From contig CBDCZF010000035.1 of assembly GCA_965224225.1 (NCBI GenBank), forward strand, positions 992,001 through 1,056,000: DNA of 64,000 nt, read 5' to 3'. The translations under genes and the position numbers were made by a program. The notes under the pieces were generated by a model. The model had not been told where the DNA came from. It was given only the letters and a program-made list of their open reading frames with translations, and did no database searches. This document shows, one piece after another, positions 18,488-31,238 of this stretch. Source of the DNA: CAJQQK01 sp965224225. GTDB taxonomy: Bacteria > Pseudomonadota > Alphaproteobacteria > Rhizobiales > Hyphomicrobiaceae. Each line of letters opens with the position of its first letter. The stretch's first letter is position 1.

Positions 18488-19579
18488 ATGAGCCAGCTGT
18501 TCTCGAGCCTGTCGCTGCGTGACGTAACACTCAACAACCGTATCGTCGTATCCCCGATGTGTCAGTATCTTGCCGAAGACGGCTCGGCCAATGACTGGCA
18601 TCTTATGCATCTCGGCGGGCTCGCCATGGGCGCCGGCAGCCTGTTGATCGCCGAGGCAACCCATGTCTCACCGGAAGGGCGCATCTCGCCAAAGTGCCTC
18701 GGACTCTATTCAGACGACAACGAACGGGCCCTGAAACGCGTCGTCGACTTCTGCAAGGCCCATGGCGTCGCCAAAATGGGCACGCAGCTCGCCCATGCCG
18801 GGCGCAAGGGCTCGACCAAACCGCCCCTGCTCGGCGGCACGCCGCTCGGCCCGGATGACGGCGCCTGGTCGACCGTTTCGGCATCCGCCGTCGGATATGC
18901 CGACTGGCCGGCACCGGTCGCGCTCGATGATGCAGGCCTCGCCAAGGTCAAGGCGGATTTCGTTTCGGCAACCAAGCGGTCCGAACGCATCGGCTTCGAC
19001 GTCGTCGAAATGCATGGCGGTCACGGCTATCTGCTGCACCAGTTCCTCTCACCGCTGTCCAACCAGCGTAACGACAAATACGGCGGATCGATCGAAGGCC
19101 GCATGCAGTTTCCACTCGAAGTCTTCCGGGCATGCCGAGCCGTCTGGCCGGAGCATCTGCCGATGGGCATTCGCTTATCGGCAACCGACTGGGTCGACGG
19201 CGGGCTCACCGTCGATGAAACGGTCGAGGTCGCAAAGGCCATGAAGGATGCCGGCTGCGATTTCATCGACGTCACGTCAGGCGGCCTGCATCCCGACCAG
19301 AAAATCGCGATCGGGCCGGGCTACCAGGTGCCCTTCGCCGAACGCGTCAGGAAGGAGGCAGGTGTCACGACCATGGCCGTTGGCATGATCCTCGATGGCC
19401 AGCAGGCGGAAGAGATCGTGGCAGACGGCAAGGCCGACCTGATCGCCCTCGCCCGCGGCGTCATGGACGACCCGCGCTGGGCCTGGCACGCAGCCCAGCA
19501 ACTCGGCGTCGAGACGGAGTATCCGGACCAGTACGTCCGCTGCCGCCCGGACCTGTGGCCTGGTGCTGCCGGTCGGTAG
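18488..19579 (+). CDS. Old-yellow-enzyme NADH:flavin oxidoreductase (YqjM-like)
   Basis: A 363-residue TIM-barrel flavoprotein. Conserved pieces include NNRIVVSPMCQYLAEDG (with the Cys that tunes FMN in the YqjM group), QLAHAGRKGS, FDVVEMHGGHGYLLHQFLSP, NQRNDKYGGSIEGR and a C-terminal ALARGVMDDPRW. These enzymes reduce activated C=C bonds with NAD(P)H. I take the ATG at 18488 because the family begins at MSQLFSSLSLRDV; an earlier in-frame start at 18368 adds unrelated residues. It is divergent from the selenoprotein pair. Confidence 0.9.
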   Translation: MSQLFSSLSLRDVTLNNRIVVSPMCQYLAEDGSANDWHLMHLGGLAMGAGSLLIAEATHVSPEGRISPKCLGLYSDDNERALKRVVDFCKAHGVAKMGTQLAHAGRKGSTKPPLLGGTPLGPDDGAWSTVSASAVGYADWPAPVALDDAGLAKVKADFVSATKRSERIGFDVVEMHGGHGYLLHQFLSPLSNQRNDKYGGSIEGRMQFPLEVFRACRAVWPEHLPMGIRLSATDWVDGGLTVDETVEVAKAMKDAGCDFIDVTSGGLHPDQKIAIGPGYQVPFAERVRKEAGVTTMAVGMILDGQQAEEIVADGKADLIALARGVMDDPRWAWHAAQQLGVETEYPDQYVRCRPDLWPGAAGR

Positions 19580-19656
19580 TGCTCTGTATCACTTAACAGT
19601 TGTGGCACTGGGTTTTGATATTCGCACGCCAACGATTCATCTGCACGGCACGTTTG

Positions 19657-19804
19657 CCCCTCACCCTAGCCCTCTCCCCGCGAAGTACGGGGAGAGGGAA
19701 CTTTGCCCGTCACTTTGCCAAGAGAGGTGCCACATGGCACGACCGGATTCCCTCTCCCCGTAACGCCACTTCGGCGCGTACGGGGAGAGGGTTAGGGTGA
19801 GGGG
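19657..19804. repeat. Nested palindromic repeat (148 bases)
   Basis: The left end cccctcaccctagccctctc is complementary to the right end gagagggttagggtgagggg apart from one base. Each end also folds on itself through CTCTCCCCG and CGGGGAGAG, giving two hairpins inside one large inverted repeat. Similar CCCTCTCCCCG palindromes are common in high-G+C proteobacterial intergenic DNA. It lies between convergent genes. Confidence 0.85.
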
Positions 19805-19871
19805 CAAGCGGCCCCTGCGGAAGATTTATGAGCATGCAGTTATGGACCACCACTTAAGTTGAGACGAAGCG

Positions 19872-21080
19872 CTAACTCAGACCATCGGCACCTTGCTCGA
19901 GCCGGCGCCGGGTCAGGCGGATCGCCGACATCAGGTCATCACGGTCGGCATAGCATCCCTGCAGGTGACGCTTGCCGCCGCTCGCGCTGTAGCCGGCCCG
20001 GCCGTGCAGCACCCGGCGATTGTCGAAGGCAAGCAGATCGCCCGGTCTGTAAGTAATGCGGATCTGATTGGCCGGATCCGCGTTGCGGCGCATGAACGCG
20101 CGGATGGATCGATAAGCACGTTCCTGGATGTCGATCGGCGCCTTGAGCGGGGCGCGCAGCCAGGGCGTATAGCGCACTTCGCTCAATGCCCCGTTGGCAT
20201 CGAGTGCGAGCACCGGCCCGACGGCACGATAATCGCAATCCTTGGCGCGATTGTTGAACTCCCAGCGCACCGTCGTCAGATCGGCGAAGGTTGCCGGATC
20301 CTCGCGGCGCAGGTCTTCCGCGATGCTATAGCCGTCGACATAGATACCTTCGCCGCCCGAGGTCGAGTTCTCGCGGCAGAATAGAAACTGTAATCCAGGC
20401 GGCATCTCGCGCGTGCCGAGATCCATGTGCGGCACGAGGGGGGCGCTGGTATAAGCGTTCGAATTGGGATCATCCATGACGATCACGTCGAACAGCTGGC
20501 CGAAATTGGTCGTGCGGATCGGCCCAATCCTGGCAAGCACGTCCTCGAGTTGGCCATCGCGCACAGCCAGATTGCCAAGACGCGCGACGCCAAAGTCACG
20601 CAACGCCTCGAGCCAGGCCAGCAGCACCTGATCGTCGCGCAAGGCCTCGGGACCGTCGTACGTTGGTGGCTCGGGTAGTATCGCACCGTTCCACAGCACC
20701 TGCCCGAGAGCGGGTTCGCCGTCCCAATCGCTGCCCTTGCCGAGCCAGGCATGCCGGCGCAGCCAGCCCGGATGATACCGGCTGATCCGGCCACCGTGCG
20801 ACCACGTAACGGCAAGTGCGCCGTTCGCTGCAACGGCAACCTCGACCGGCGTGATATCCTCAGGGATATCGAGCGGATCGATCAGCATTTCGCGCGACTG
20901 GGGATGGATGGTCTCTTCATCGGGGCTGTTCTCGCGCAGCCAGAAGGCGTGGTATTCACTCGTCTGGCCGTCGTCCCATCTCAGGCGTACGGCCTGACCG
21001 TTGACCGTCGCTTCGGTGATCCGGTGCTCGACGCCATAGCTCTCGAAGTCCGGCGTCCACGGCAAGGAATCCTGAGGCAT
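19872..21080 (-). CDS. Gamma-butyrobetaine dioxygenase-like enzyme
   Basis: A 402-residue Fe(II)/2-oxoglutarate oxygenase of the TauD/BBOX type. The N-terminal ~100 residues match the GBBH-like (DUF971) domain. The catalytic part has the HMD iron motif in LVPHMDLGTRE, and a distal His in RVLHGRAGYS followed by an Arg-rich C-terminus. BBOX enzymes hydroxylate gamma-butyrobetaine to L-carnitine. It is the third gene of a leftward operon with carnitine dehydrogenase (9-base gap) and BKACE, which supports the role. The cysteines that bind zinc in animal BBOX are absent here (51-60 read NSPDEETIHP). Confidence 0.85.
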   Translation of the reverse strand: MPQDSLPWTPDFESYGVEHRITEATVNGQAVRLRWDDGQTSEYHAFWLRENSPDEETIHPQSREMLIDPLDIPEDITPVEVAVAANGALAVTWSHGGRISRYHPGWLRRHAWLGKGSDWDGEPALGQVLWNGAILPEPPTYDGPEALRDDQVLLAWLEALRDFGVARLGNLAVRDGQLEDVLARIGPIRTTNFGQLFDVIVMDDPNSNAYTSAPLVPHMDLGTREMPPGLQFLFCRENSTSGGEGIYVDGYSIAEDLRREDPATFADLTTVRWEFNNRAKDCDYRAVGPVLALDANGALSEVRYTPWLRAPLKAPIDIQERAYRSIRAFMRRNADPANQIRITYRPGDLLAFDNRRVLHGRAGYSASGGKRHLQGCYADRDDLMSAIRLTRRRLEQGADGLS

Positions 21081-21089
21081 GTCCGTCCC

Positions 21090-22106
21090 TCACATGGCTG
21101 GCGGTCGTTTTCGTCCGCGACCCTTGTCGCCGCGACTGTCGGCTTGGGCCGCAAGCCGCTGCTCATGAACATTGAGCAAGGCACCGGCGGCATGATCCTG
21201 TTGTTTGAGTGCACGCAGAATCGCGACCAGATTATCATCACGCAGGCGCTCCAGTTCACCAATCGACTTATCGCCCGACTGGCGGTCCGACTGGCTCGCA
21301 ATGCGCTCGATGAATTCCGGTGTCAGTTCAGGCACGTCCGTCAGCTTGGTCCACGGCCACTCGAGCGCCGGTCCGAACTGGGCCAGGAAGTGCGCCATGC
21401 CGTCCTCGCCACCGGCCAGCCGATAGGTTTCGAACAACCCCATCTGCGCCCAACGTAGGCCGAAGCCGTAGCGGATCGCGTCGTCGATCTCTTCCGTGGT
21501 CGCGATGCCGTCATGAACCAGCCACAGCGCCTCGCGCCAGACCGCCTCGAGCAGCCGGTCGGCAATATGGGCCTCGATCTCGCGGCGTACATGCAGGGGT
21601 TGCATCGCGATCGATTCGAGGATCGGGCGGGCACGAGCGATCGTTTCGCTGTTGCCCACCAATTCAACAAGCGGCAGCAGATAGACCGGGTTGAAGGGAT
21701 GCGCGACGATGATCTGTGCCGGACGCAAGGCCTGCTCGGTGAGCTCCGATGCCTTGAAGCCCGAGGTCGACGAACCGATGATGGCATCGGCTGCGCACGC
21801 CTCCTCTATCTCGCGCAAAATCCGCCGCTTGAGTTCGAGGCGTTCCGGCACACTTTCCTGGATCCAGTCGGCATCGCGGACAGCGGCTTCGATGCTGTTT
21901 GCAAACGACACCGTCCCCTCGTCGGGCAGTGGCGCTTCGACCAGCCCGGCCCACGCCTTGCGGGCATTCCCCAGTGCATGCCCGACGACACGCTCCGTCG
22001 CCGGTGATGGATCGTAGACCGTCACATCCCAACCCATCAACGCGAAACGGGCCGCCCAACCCGCCCCGATGACACCGCAGCCGATGATCGCCGCATTGTT
22101 CATCAT
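21090..22106 (-). CDS. L-carnitine 3-dehydrogenase
   Basis: A 338-residue member of the 3-hydroxyacyl-CoA dehydrogenase fold. The NAD-binding loop is GCGVIGAGWAARFALMG. The carnitine-dehydrogenase-like segments WIQESVPERLELKRRI, GSSTSGFKASEL and HPFNPVYLLPLVELV are all present. It oxidises carnitine to 3-dehydrocarnitine. Its start overlaps the BKACE stop by four bases and its stop is 9 bases before the BBOX start, which fixes the pathway context. The family is sometimes fused to a thioesterase; here it is not. Confidence 0.88.
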   Translation of the reverse strand: MMNNAAIIGCGVIGAGWAARFALMGWDVTVYDPSPATERVVGHALGNARKAWAGLVEAPLPDEGTVSFANSIEAAVRDADWIQESVPERLELKRRILREIEEACAADAIIGSSTSGFKASELTEQALRPAQIIVAHPFNPVYLLPLVELVGNSETIARARPILESIAMQPLHVRREIEAHIADRLLEAVWREALWLVHDGIATTEEIDDAIRYGFGLRWAQMGLFETYRLAGGEDGMAHFLAQFGPALEWPWTKLTDVPELTPEFIERIASQSDRQSGDKSIGELERLRDDNLVAILRALKQQDHAAGALLNVHEQRLAAQADSRGDKGRGRKRPPAM

Positions 22107-23011
22107 ACCGGCGCCCGCTTGGTTAGACCGAGCTTCGCGCGAACATCGCCCGGCGAAATAACGGTTGCGCCCAATGCCTTGATGATGGTCACGGCGCGCT
22201 CGACCAGCGCCTCGTTGGTCGCAAGCTCACCCTTGGCAAGCCACAAGTTGTCCTCAAGCCCGACGCGGACATTGCCGCCGGCCAGCACGGCAGCCGCGAC
22301 GTATGGGAATTGATGACGCCCGATCGAGAACGCCGACCAGGTCCAGTCATCCGGCACGTTGTTGACCATCGCCATGAAGGTATTGAGATCATCCGGCGCC
22401 CCCCACGGAATTCCCATGCACAACTGCACCAGCGCCGGCGCTTCGAGTACGCCCTCTTCGACCAGGTTCTTGGCAAGCCAGAGGTGACCCGTGTCGAACG
22501 CTTCGATCTCGGGCCTGACGCCGAGATCCCGCATCGCCGTCGCCATCGCCCGTAGCATGCCCGGCGTGTTGGTCATCACGTAGTCGGCTTCGGCGAAATT
22601 CATGGTGCCGCAATCGAGCGTGCAGATCTCCGGACGGCATTCAGCGACATGGGCGACGCGGTCTTCGGCACTCAGCATGTCCGTGCCGTCAGCCAGCGGC
22701 AGCGGCGCTGACGGGGGCCCAAGCACAAGGTCACCGCCCATGCCGGCTGTCAGATTGAGGACGACATCCTGGCCCGCGTCACGAATGCGGTCGGTGACCT
22801 CGCGATAGAGCTTCGGATCACGCGCCGGCGCGCCGGTCTCGGGATCGCGCACGTGACAATGCACGATAGCCGCGCCGGCCTTGGCAGCTGCAATCGCACT
22901 TGCCGCAATCTCACGCGGACTGCGCGGCACATGCGGGCTGCGCTCCTGGGTACCGCCCGAACCGGTCACGGCACAGGTGATGAAGACGTTGCGGTTCATG
23001 GCAAGCGGCAT
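22103..23011 (-). CDS. BKACE (DUF849) dehydrocarnitine-cleaving enzyme
   Basis: A 302-residue TIM-barrel protein of the beta-keto-acid cleavage family. It shows FITCAVTGSGGTQERSPHVP at the start, the zinc pair VHCHVRD, and the family's NLTAG and C-terminal GLEDNLW segments. In carnitine catabolism the enzyme converts 3-dehydrocarnitine and acetyl-CoA to acetoacetate and betainyl-CoA. It is the first gene of the operon. GAGG about 10 bases upstream favours the ATG at 23011 over 22999. No betainyl-CoA thioesterase gene is visible nearby. Confidence 0.87.
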   Translation of the reverse strand: MPLAMNRNVFITCAVTGSGGTQERSPHVPRSPREIAASAIAAAKAGAAIVHCHVRDPETGAPARDPKLYREVTDRIRDAGQDVVLNLTAGMGGDLVLGPPSAPLPLADGTDMLSAEDRVAHVAECRPEICTLDCGTMNFAEADYVMTNTPGMLRAMATAMRDLGVRPEIEAFDTGHLWLAKNLVEEGVLEAPALVQLCMGIPWGAPDDLNTFMAMVNNVPDDWTWSAFSIGRHQFPYVAAAVLAGGNVRVGLEDNLWLAKGELATNEALVERAVTIIKALGATVISPGDVRAKLGLTKRAPV

Positions 23012-23400
23012 CGATCAAACCTCACGGGTTGCAGGCTGTTCCAAACTTAGGCGCTCGCCCGCATGGACACTGTCAATGAGCGGACAAAAACTGTGCTGAT
23101 CGAGACATTGCGCCAAGGCACGTTCCGTTGCTTCGCCGCTTGCCGCAGTCATCTTGTTGATCCAGCCATCGTTTCGACATCCGAGGTAGTTCTCCAGACC
23201 CGAGGCCGCCGAAACCGAGCGAGCACTTGACGCTCGGATCTGCTGCGACAATCGCCTGTTCTGTCGCACCCCCGATCGTCCTTGGACAAATGACTTGTAC
23301 TCGCGGTTCGCATTGACAATCCGGGGAGCCGCGCCCAGCCTTGTCGCGAAATGCCAGGCGGTGATAACCACTTGAGAAAGATGTCGTCGAGGTATGGGGG
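23012..23400. other. Intergenic region, no gene seen
   Basis: About 390 bases between divergent genes. Open frames of up to 135 codons exist on the minus strand, but their residue content (many R and S, no motif) and lack of a good ribosome site make them unconvincing. It probably holds the carnitine-operon promoter. Confidence 0.6.
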
Positions 23401-24102
23401 ATGGTTGCCATGCACTTGTCACGAATGCTGATTCAAGGCTGCCTCATGAGCGCCCTGGTCATTGCCGCCGTTGCCGGCAGCGGAGCACCTCGCTCCTTGG
23501 CAGCAGACGACGCGCCGGCGCCGGCACCACCACCGCCACCACCCACCCCCTTCAAGCGCATGGAGGCGGAAAAGGAAGCACGCAGGGCATGCAAAACGAT
23601 GATCTGTCAGGCGTTCGCAAAACCGGGCGATGAGAAAAAGATTACCTGCGACGTCACCAAGACCTGGCTGCGCAGTCAGATTATCGAACGCATCGTCGGC
23701 GGCAGCTATGTCTGGCCCTACGGACATGCACAATGCACGACGTCGATCGCCATGGATAGTGCCTCCCTCGGCAAAACGCTGGCCGGCGCCCGCTTCGATC
23801 TGAACCTCTCCGAACACGCCTTGACGTGCAATATCGATCCGCGCAGCGCCACCAGAAAGAACGGTTTCACGATCAAGATTTCGGTCGCCCCGAAGATCAC
23901 CTTCGACAAGGGCAAGGCGACAAAGGTCGATATCAGCTCGATCAAGACCGAAGGCTCGACGCTGGCATCGGCCGCCGTCACGTCATTGCTTGCCGTCGAT
24001 CGGGTTTCCGGACTTGTCTCGAGCGCCATCGCCAGCGAGATCAATGATTTTATCTTCACGCGTTGCAACGAAGTCGGCGTCGTGATCAAACCGAAATCGT
24101 GA
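23401..24102 (+). CDS. Exported protein of unknown function, Pro-rich N-terminus
   Basis: A 233-residue protein. A hydrophobic signal (LIQGCLMSALVIAAVAGSG) ends near SLAAD, followed by a proline run of about 12 residues and then a folded region. Cysteines at RACKTMICQAF, KITCDVTK, HAQCTTS, LTCNID and TRCNE suggest disulfides in the periplasm. The segment KITFDKGKATKVDISSIKTEG looks like beta strands. I recognise no named family. The start could also be the ATG at 23410. It ends 6 bases before the convergent GNAT gene. Confidence 0.75.
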   Translation: MVAMHLSRMLIQGCLMSALVIAAVAGSGAPRSLAADDAPAPAPPPPPPTPFKRMEAEKEARRACKTMICQAFAKPGDEKKITCDVTKTWLRSQIIERIVGGSYVWPYGHAQCTTSIAMDSASLGKTLAGARFDLNLSEHALTCNIDPRSATRKNGFTIKISVAPKITFDKGKATKVDISSIKTEGSTLASAAVTSLLAVDRVSGLVSSAIASEINDFIFTRCNEVGVVIKPKS

Positions 24103-24108
24103 AGCCGG

Positions 24109-24552
24109 CTACCGGCGGTACTGCAGGAACGGGCTCTTGGTTGCGACCTGGTCATAAAGGCCGCGTGCACGGTAGTTGAACTCCTGCGTCGCCCAATATG
24201 TTCGCGTGCACTCGCGCTTGTCGGCTTCGGCGTAGACAGCCTCGATCAACCGGCGCCCGATGCCGCCGGCGCGCAGATCCGGCTGCACGAACAGGTCTTC
24301 CAGGTAACAATAATGCGTCTTCGTCCAGGTCGAGCGGTGAAACAGGATGTGGGCAATGCCGACCAGTTCACCATCCCCGCTGACCGCACACAGGCCTATG
24401 TGGAACTGGGGATCATCCGAAAGCAGACGCTGCCAGGTCTCCTCGATGACATCATCGGTGAGGCTCGATTTGTAGAATTCGATGTAGCCGCGAAACAAAG
24501 GCTCCCAACCGGCACGATCGGCGGCCTCGAGATGCCGGATTGCAACGTCCAT
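24109..24552 (-). CDS. GNAT-family N-acetyltransferase
   Basis: About 147 residues. The acetyl-CoA-binding motif A is present as YLEDLFVQPDLRAGGIGRRLIEAV (R-x-x-G-I-G-R). It starts with AIRHLEAADRAGWEPLFRGY, a usual GNAT opening. It probably acetylates a small amine or a protein; substrate cannot be read. I prefer the ATG at 24552, which has GGAAGG 5-10 bases upstream, over 24567. The gene starts 18 bases after the end of mgtE on the same strand and may be co-transcribed. Confidence 0.85.
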   Translation of the reverse strand: MDVAIRHLEAADRAGWEPLFRGYIEFYKSSLTDDVIEETWQRLLSDDPQFHIGLCAVSGDGELVGIAHILFHRSTWTKTHYCYLEDLFVQPDLRAGGIGRRLIEAVYAEADKRECTRTYWATQEFNYRARGLYDQVATKSPFLQYRR

Positions 24553-24570
24553 ATTCCATCCTTCCATTGA

Positions 24571-25959
24571 TCAAAGCAGCCAGATGGTTGCCAATCCGAG
24601 GAACGCAAAGAAGCCGACCACATCCGTCACCGTCGTCACGAACACACTCGATGCAACGGCCGGATCATAACCCAGACGTTCGAGGGCCAGCGGGATCAGA
24701 ATGCCGGCCAGTGCGGCGGCGACATGATTGAACACCATGGCTGCGGCAATCACAACGCCGAGCGGACCCGACCCGAACCATACCAACGTCACTGCGGCCA
24801 GAATGACCGCGAACAGGGCACCGTTGATCAGCCCGACGGAAGCTTCGCGCAGGATCACGCGTGCGGCGTTGACGGGCCCAAGTTCGCGTGTCGCCAACGC
24901 CCGGACGACGACAGTCATCGTCTGCGTGCCGGCATTACCACCCATCGAGGCAACGATCGGCATCAGCACGGCGAGCGCCACCATTTGCTCGATCGAGGCA
25001 TCGAACATCTTGATGATCACCGACGCCAGGATCGCGGTGCCAAGGTTAACCAGGAGCCATATGAACCGGCTTTTGGTCGTGTTGTAGACGTTGTCGAGCA
25101 ATGATTCCGAACCGACGCCGCCGAGCAGCCGGATATCCTCTTCGGCCTCTTCCTTGATCACCTCGACAACGTCGTCGACGGTGACGACACCGACGAGGCG
25201 CTGGTTTTCGTCGACGACAGGAGCCGAATAGAGGTCATAGCGTTCGAACTGGCGGGCCACCTCCTCCTGGTCCTCGGTGGCCAGCACCGTTTGGCTTTCA
25301 CCCGTCATCAGCGTTTCGATCGCAACGCTGCGCTGCGATCTCAAAAGACGTGACAGTTCGACGGAACCGAGAACGCGGAAGGCCGGGTCGACGACATAGA
25401 TTTCAGAAAACGTGTCCGGCAGATCCTCGGTCTCACGCATATAATCGATCACCTGGCCGACATTCCAGAAGGGGGCGACGGCGACGAAATCGGCCTGCAT
25501 GATGCGGCCGGCCGTTTCTTCCGGATATTCCAGGTTGCGCAGCAGGGCAGCGCGGTCCGTCGTCGTGAGTTGCGCCAGCACTTCCTGGCGATCATCTGGC
25601 TCGAGCGTTTCGAGGACGTAGGCGGCATCGTCGGAATCGAGTTCGGTGACGGCGCGGGCCAGGAAGTCGTTGGGCAATTCCTCGGAGAGCTGATCGCGCA
25701 CCGACTCACCAAGTTCGGAGAAGATCTCGTAGTCGATGTCGTTGCCGAGCGCCTGGATGAAGGCGACGCGCTCGTTGGCATTGAGGTTCTCGATGAGGTC
25801 GGCAAGGTCGGGCGCGCGCAGGTCGGCAACGTATTTGCGCACGCGGTCGTGGTCGAGTGCGCCGAGCGCTTCCGACACATCGCGCACGAGTTCAGCGCCG
25901 ATGGTCTTTTCGAGTTCCTGTCTGGCGGCCGCCGCTTCGTTTTCCAGAGACTCAAGCAT
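24571..25959 (-). CDS. mgtE: Magnesium transporter MgtE
   Basis: A 462-residue inner-membrane Mg2+ channel/transporter. Order of parts: an N-terminal helical MgtE_N domain rich in Asp/Glu (roughly 25-130), a pair of CBS domains (about 135-260, including VDDVVEVIKEEAEEDIRLLGGV), and five membrane helices from about 285 on, with MPIVASMGGNAGTQTMTVVVRALA, the conserved pore region. The CBS and N domains sense cytosolic Mg2+ and close the pore. I see no recognisable Mg riboswitch in the ~430-base region upstream. Confidence 0.95.
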   Translation of the reverse strand: MLESLENEAAAARQELEKTIGAELVRDVSEALGALDHDRVRKYVADLRAPDLADLIENLNANERVAFIQALGNDIDYEIFSELGESVRDQLSEELPNDFLARAVTELDSDDAAYVLETLEPDDRQEVLAQLTTTDRAALLRNLEYPEETAGRIMQADFVAVAPFWNVGQVIDYMRETEDLPDTFSEIYVVDPAFRVLGSVELSRLLRSQRSVAIETLMTGESQTVLATEDQEEVARQFERYDLYSAPVVDENQRLVGVVTVDDVVEVIKEEAEEDIRLLGGVGSESLLDNVYNTTKSRFIWLLVNLGTAILASVIIKMFDASIEQMVALAVLMPIVASMGGNAGTQTMTVVVRALATRELGPVNAARVILREASVGLINGALFAVILAAVTLVWFGSGPLGVVIAAAMVFNHVAAALAGILIPLALERLGYDPAVASSVFVTTVTDVVGFFAFLGLATIWLL

Positions 25960-26389
25960 TCGCTGCCACCATCCTCATGGTTCGCGCAATCAAACGCTGC
26001 CTTCAGCCCATTGCTTTGCGATCCGCCACAATATCGTTCATGACATCGTTGTCCGCTCGGGCCCGCTCCCGCCGCCGACACACCAAACAACCAACGCGAC
26101 ACCGTCCCTGCAGTTGCGACAATCGCCGCGGCTAAGCTCCTCGCGCGGCCTTGGCCTTATCACATTGCCGTGAGAGAACATAAGCCGGCCCGCGAAATGC
26201 AGCTTGCTGGCCACGCGCTGCAAGCGAAACGATAAAACTTGCTCCGATTCCTTGATTTTGCAGCCCGTGCACCGCTATATCCGATTTGTTCGCCGTGGCT
26301 GCGCTGCAAATCGCCAGCCTGCGGCGTTAGGCCCTTAGAGGGTTTGTTGGGCCGATATCAAGACTTTATTTCAGTCGGGGATGACGGCC
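25960..26389. other. Divergent intergenic region, no gene seen
   Basis: About 430 bases between mgtE and the deacetylase gene. I see no convincing ORF, RNA gene or strong terminator. It must hold promoters for both directions. Confidence 0.6.
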
Positions 26390-27454
26390 ATGGCAAATCG
26401 TTGGGTAGGGCGGCCTTCGATCGGCCGGACCGAAAGATATTTGATGCAATCGACCGTTGCTGCCATTGCGGCCGCGGCGGGACTGGTTGCTGGCACGTTT
26501 GCAGCCGATGCCGGCGAGGCCTGCAGGAGTGAGCGCCTCGGCGTAAGCCGTACGATCACGATCGACACCATGGGCGGCAAGCTTTATGGCGGCCTCCAGT
26601 ACAAGAGCAGCGACCTGTTGAAGGACGGCGAAGTCATTCTGACGTTCGATGACGGTCCGTTGCGCCCTTACACTCGCAAGGTACTTGACGCACTTGCCTC
26701 GCATTGCACCAGGGCCACGTTCTTCATGGTCGGGCGCATGGCGGTGGCTGACCCGAAAATGGTGCGCAGCGTCGAAGCTGCTGGCCACACGATCGCCAAC
26801 CACACCTGGTCGCATCGCAATCTCTACCAGCGCAGCGCCCGCCGGGCCGGCGGTGAAATCGAACTCGGCATCAGCGCCGTGCAATTGGCCGCAACAAAGC
26901 CGATCTCGCCCTTCTTCCGATTTCCCTATCTGGCCGATCCGAAATCGATGATCGCCTATGCCAATGAGCGCAACCTGGCCGTGTTTTCGATCGATATCGA
27001 CTCGAATGACTACAAGACCAGCCAGCCCGAGCGCGTCTACTCGAACATCATGAAACAGCTGCGTTCGCGGCGCAAAGGCATCATTCTGTTCCACGACATC
27101 CAGCGTTCGACGGCGTATGCCATGCAGCGCCTGCTCGACGACATGCACCGTGAAGGTTTCAAGGTCGTACACATGGTCTCGAAGACGCCGGTCAAGACGA
27201 TACAAGATTTCGACCTGAAGGCCGCCGAACTGCACCTCAAACGGCGCACGGTCGCCTCGGCACCATCGGCTGCTGGCGGCGATTATGAGAAGCTTTCCGG
27301 CAAATCACGTCAGACGAGCGCCAAGAAACCCGCGAGGGCTGCCGCAGTCCCGGCCGCGCCGGTGGCAAGCCAGCCAGCCGCGGTGCGCATCGCCCAACCA
27401 CGCCGCAGAAAATCACCCGATCAGGATTGGCGCCGCAGCATCTGGGGCAATTGA
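26390..27454 (+). CDS. Polysaccharide deacetylase (NodB homology)
   Basis: About 354 residues. The NodB domain has LTFDDGP (catalytic and metal Asp), NHTWSH (the two metal His), FRFPY and IILFHDI, so it should be an active metal-dependent deacetylase of cell-wall or exopolysaccharide amino sugars. An N-terminal signal-like stretch (STVAAIAAAAGLVAGTFAADAG) directs it outside the cytoplasm. The C-terminal ~70 residues are K/A/P/R-rich and probably disordered. Start could be 26381, 26390 (CGGGGA upstream) or 26444, which would give a shorter signal peptide. Confidence 0.85.
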   Translation: MANRWVGRPSIGRTERYLMQSTVAAIAAAAGLVAGTFAADAGEACRSERLGVSRTITIDTMGGKLYGGLQYKSSDLLKDGEVILTFDDGPLRPYTRKVLDALASHCTRATFFMVGRMAVADPKMVRSVEAAGHTIANHTWSHRNLYQRSARRAGGEIELGISAVQLAATKPISPFFRFPYLADPKSMIAYANERNLAVFSIDIDSNDYKTSQPERVYSNIMKQLRSRRKGIILFHDIQRSTAYAMQRLLDDMHREGFKVVHMVSKTPVKTIQDFDLKAAELHLKRRTVASAPSAAGGDYEKLSGKSRQTSAKKPARAAAVPAAPVASQPAAVRIAQPRRRKSPDQDWRRSIWGN

Positions 27455-27477
27455 GCTTGCGATAGAAGCTGATCGAA

Positions 27478-27502
27478 CTGAATGCCTTATCAAGGCGTTC
27501 AG
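27478..27502. terminator. Hairpin between convergent genes
   Basis: ctgaatgcctt pairs with aaggcgttcag (11 pairs, one G-T) around a 3-base loop, between the deacetylase stop and the dnaE stop. There is no clear T-run on either side. Confidence 0.5.
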
Positions 27503-27528
27503 TAGACCGGGCCAGCTGCCCAAAAGCC

Positions 27529-31059
<3,531 letters not shown>

Positions 31060-31238
31060 CACCGGCAGCTCCCGAATCGTTTGCCCAACTCGGCATGTTA
31101 GCTTCAAGTTGGCGGCAACCAAACCAGGATTGCCAAAGATACGTTGGATAGATCCTTGAAGCCCAACGGCGTGCACCGTACCATTTCCGCGTAAAATCGG
31201 GACTATACCCTCAGGAACGCCGCCAAACGGGACAAGAG

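Noticed and set aside
23015..23422. A 135-codon minus-strand frame upstream of the carnitine operon
   Set aside because: Composition and lack of a ribosome site do not support a gene; it also crosses the start of the divergent gene.
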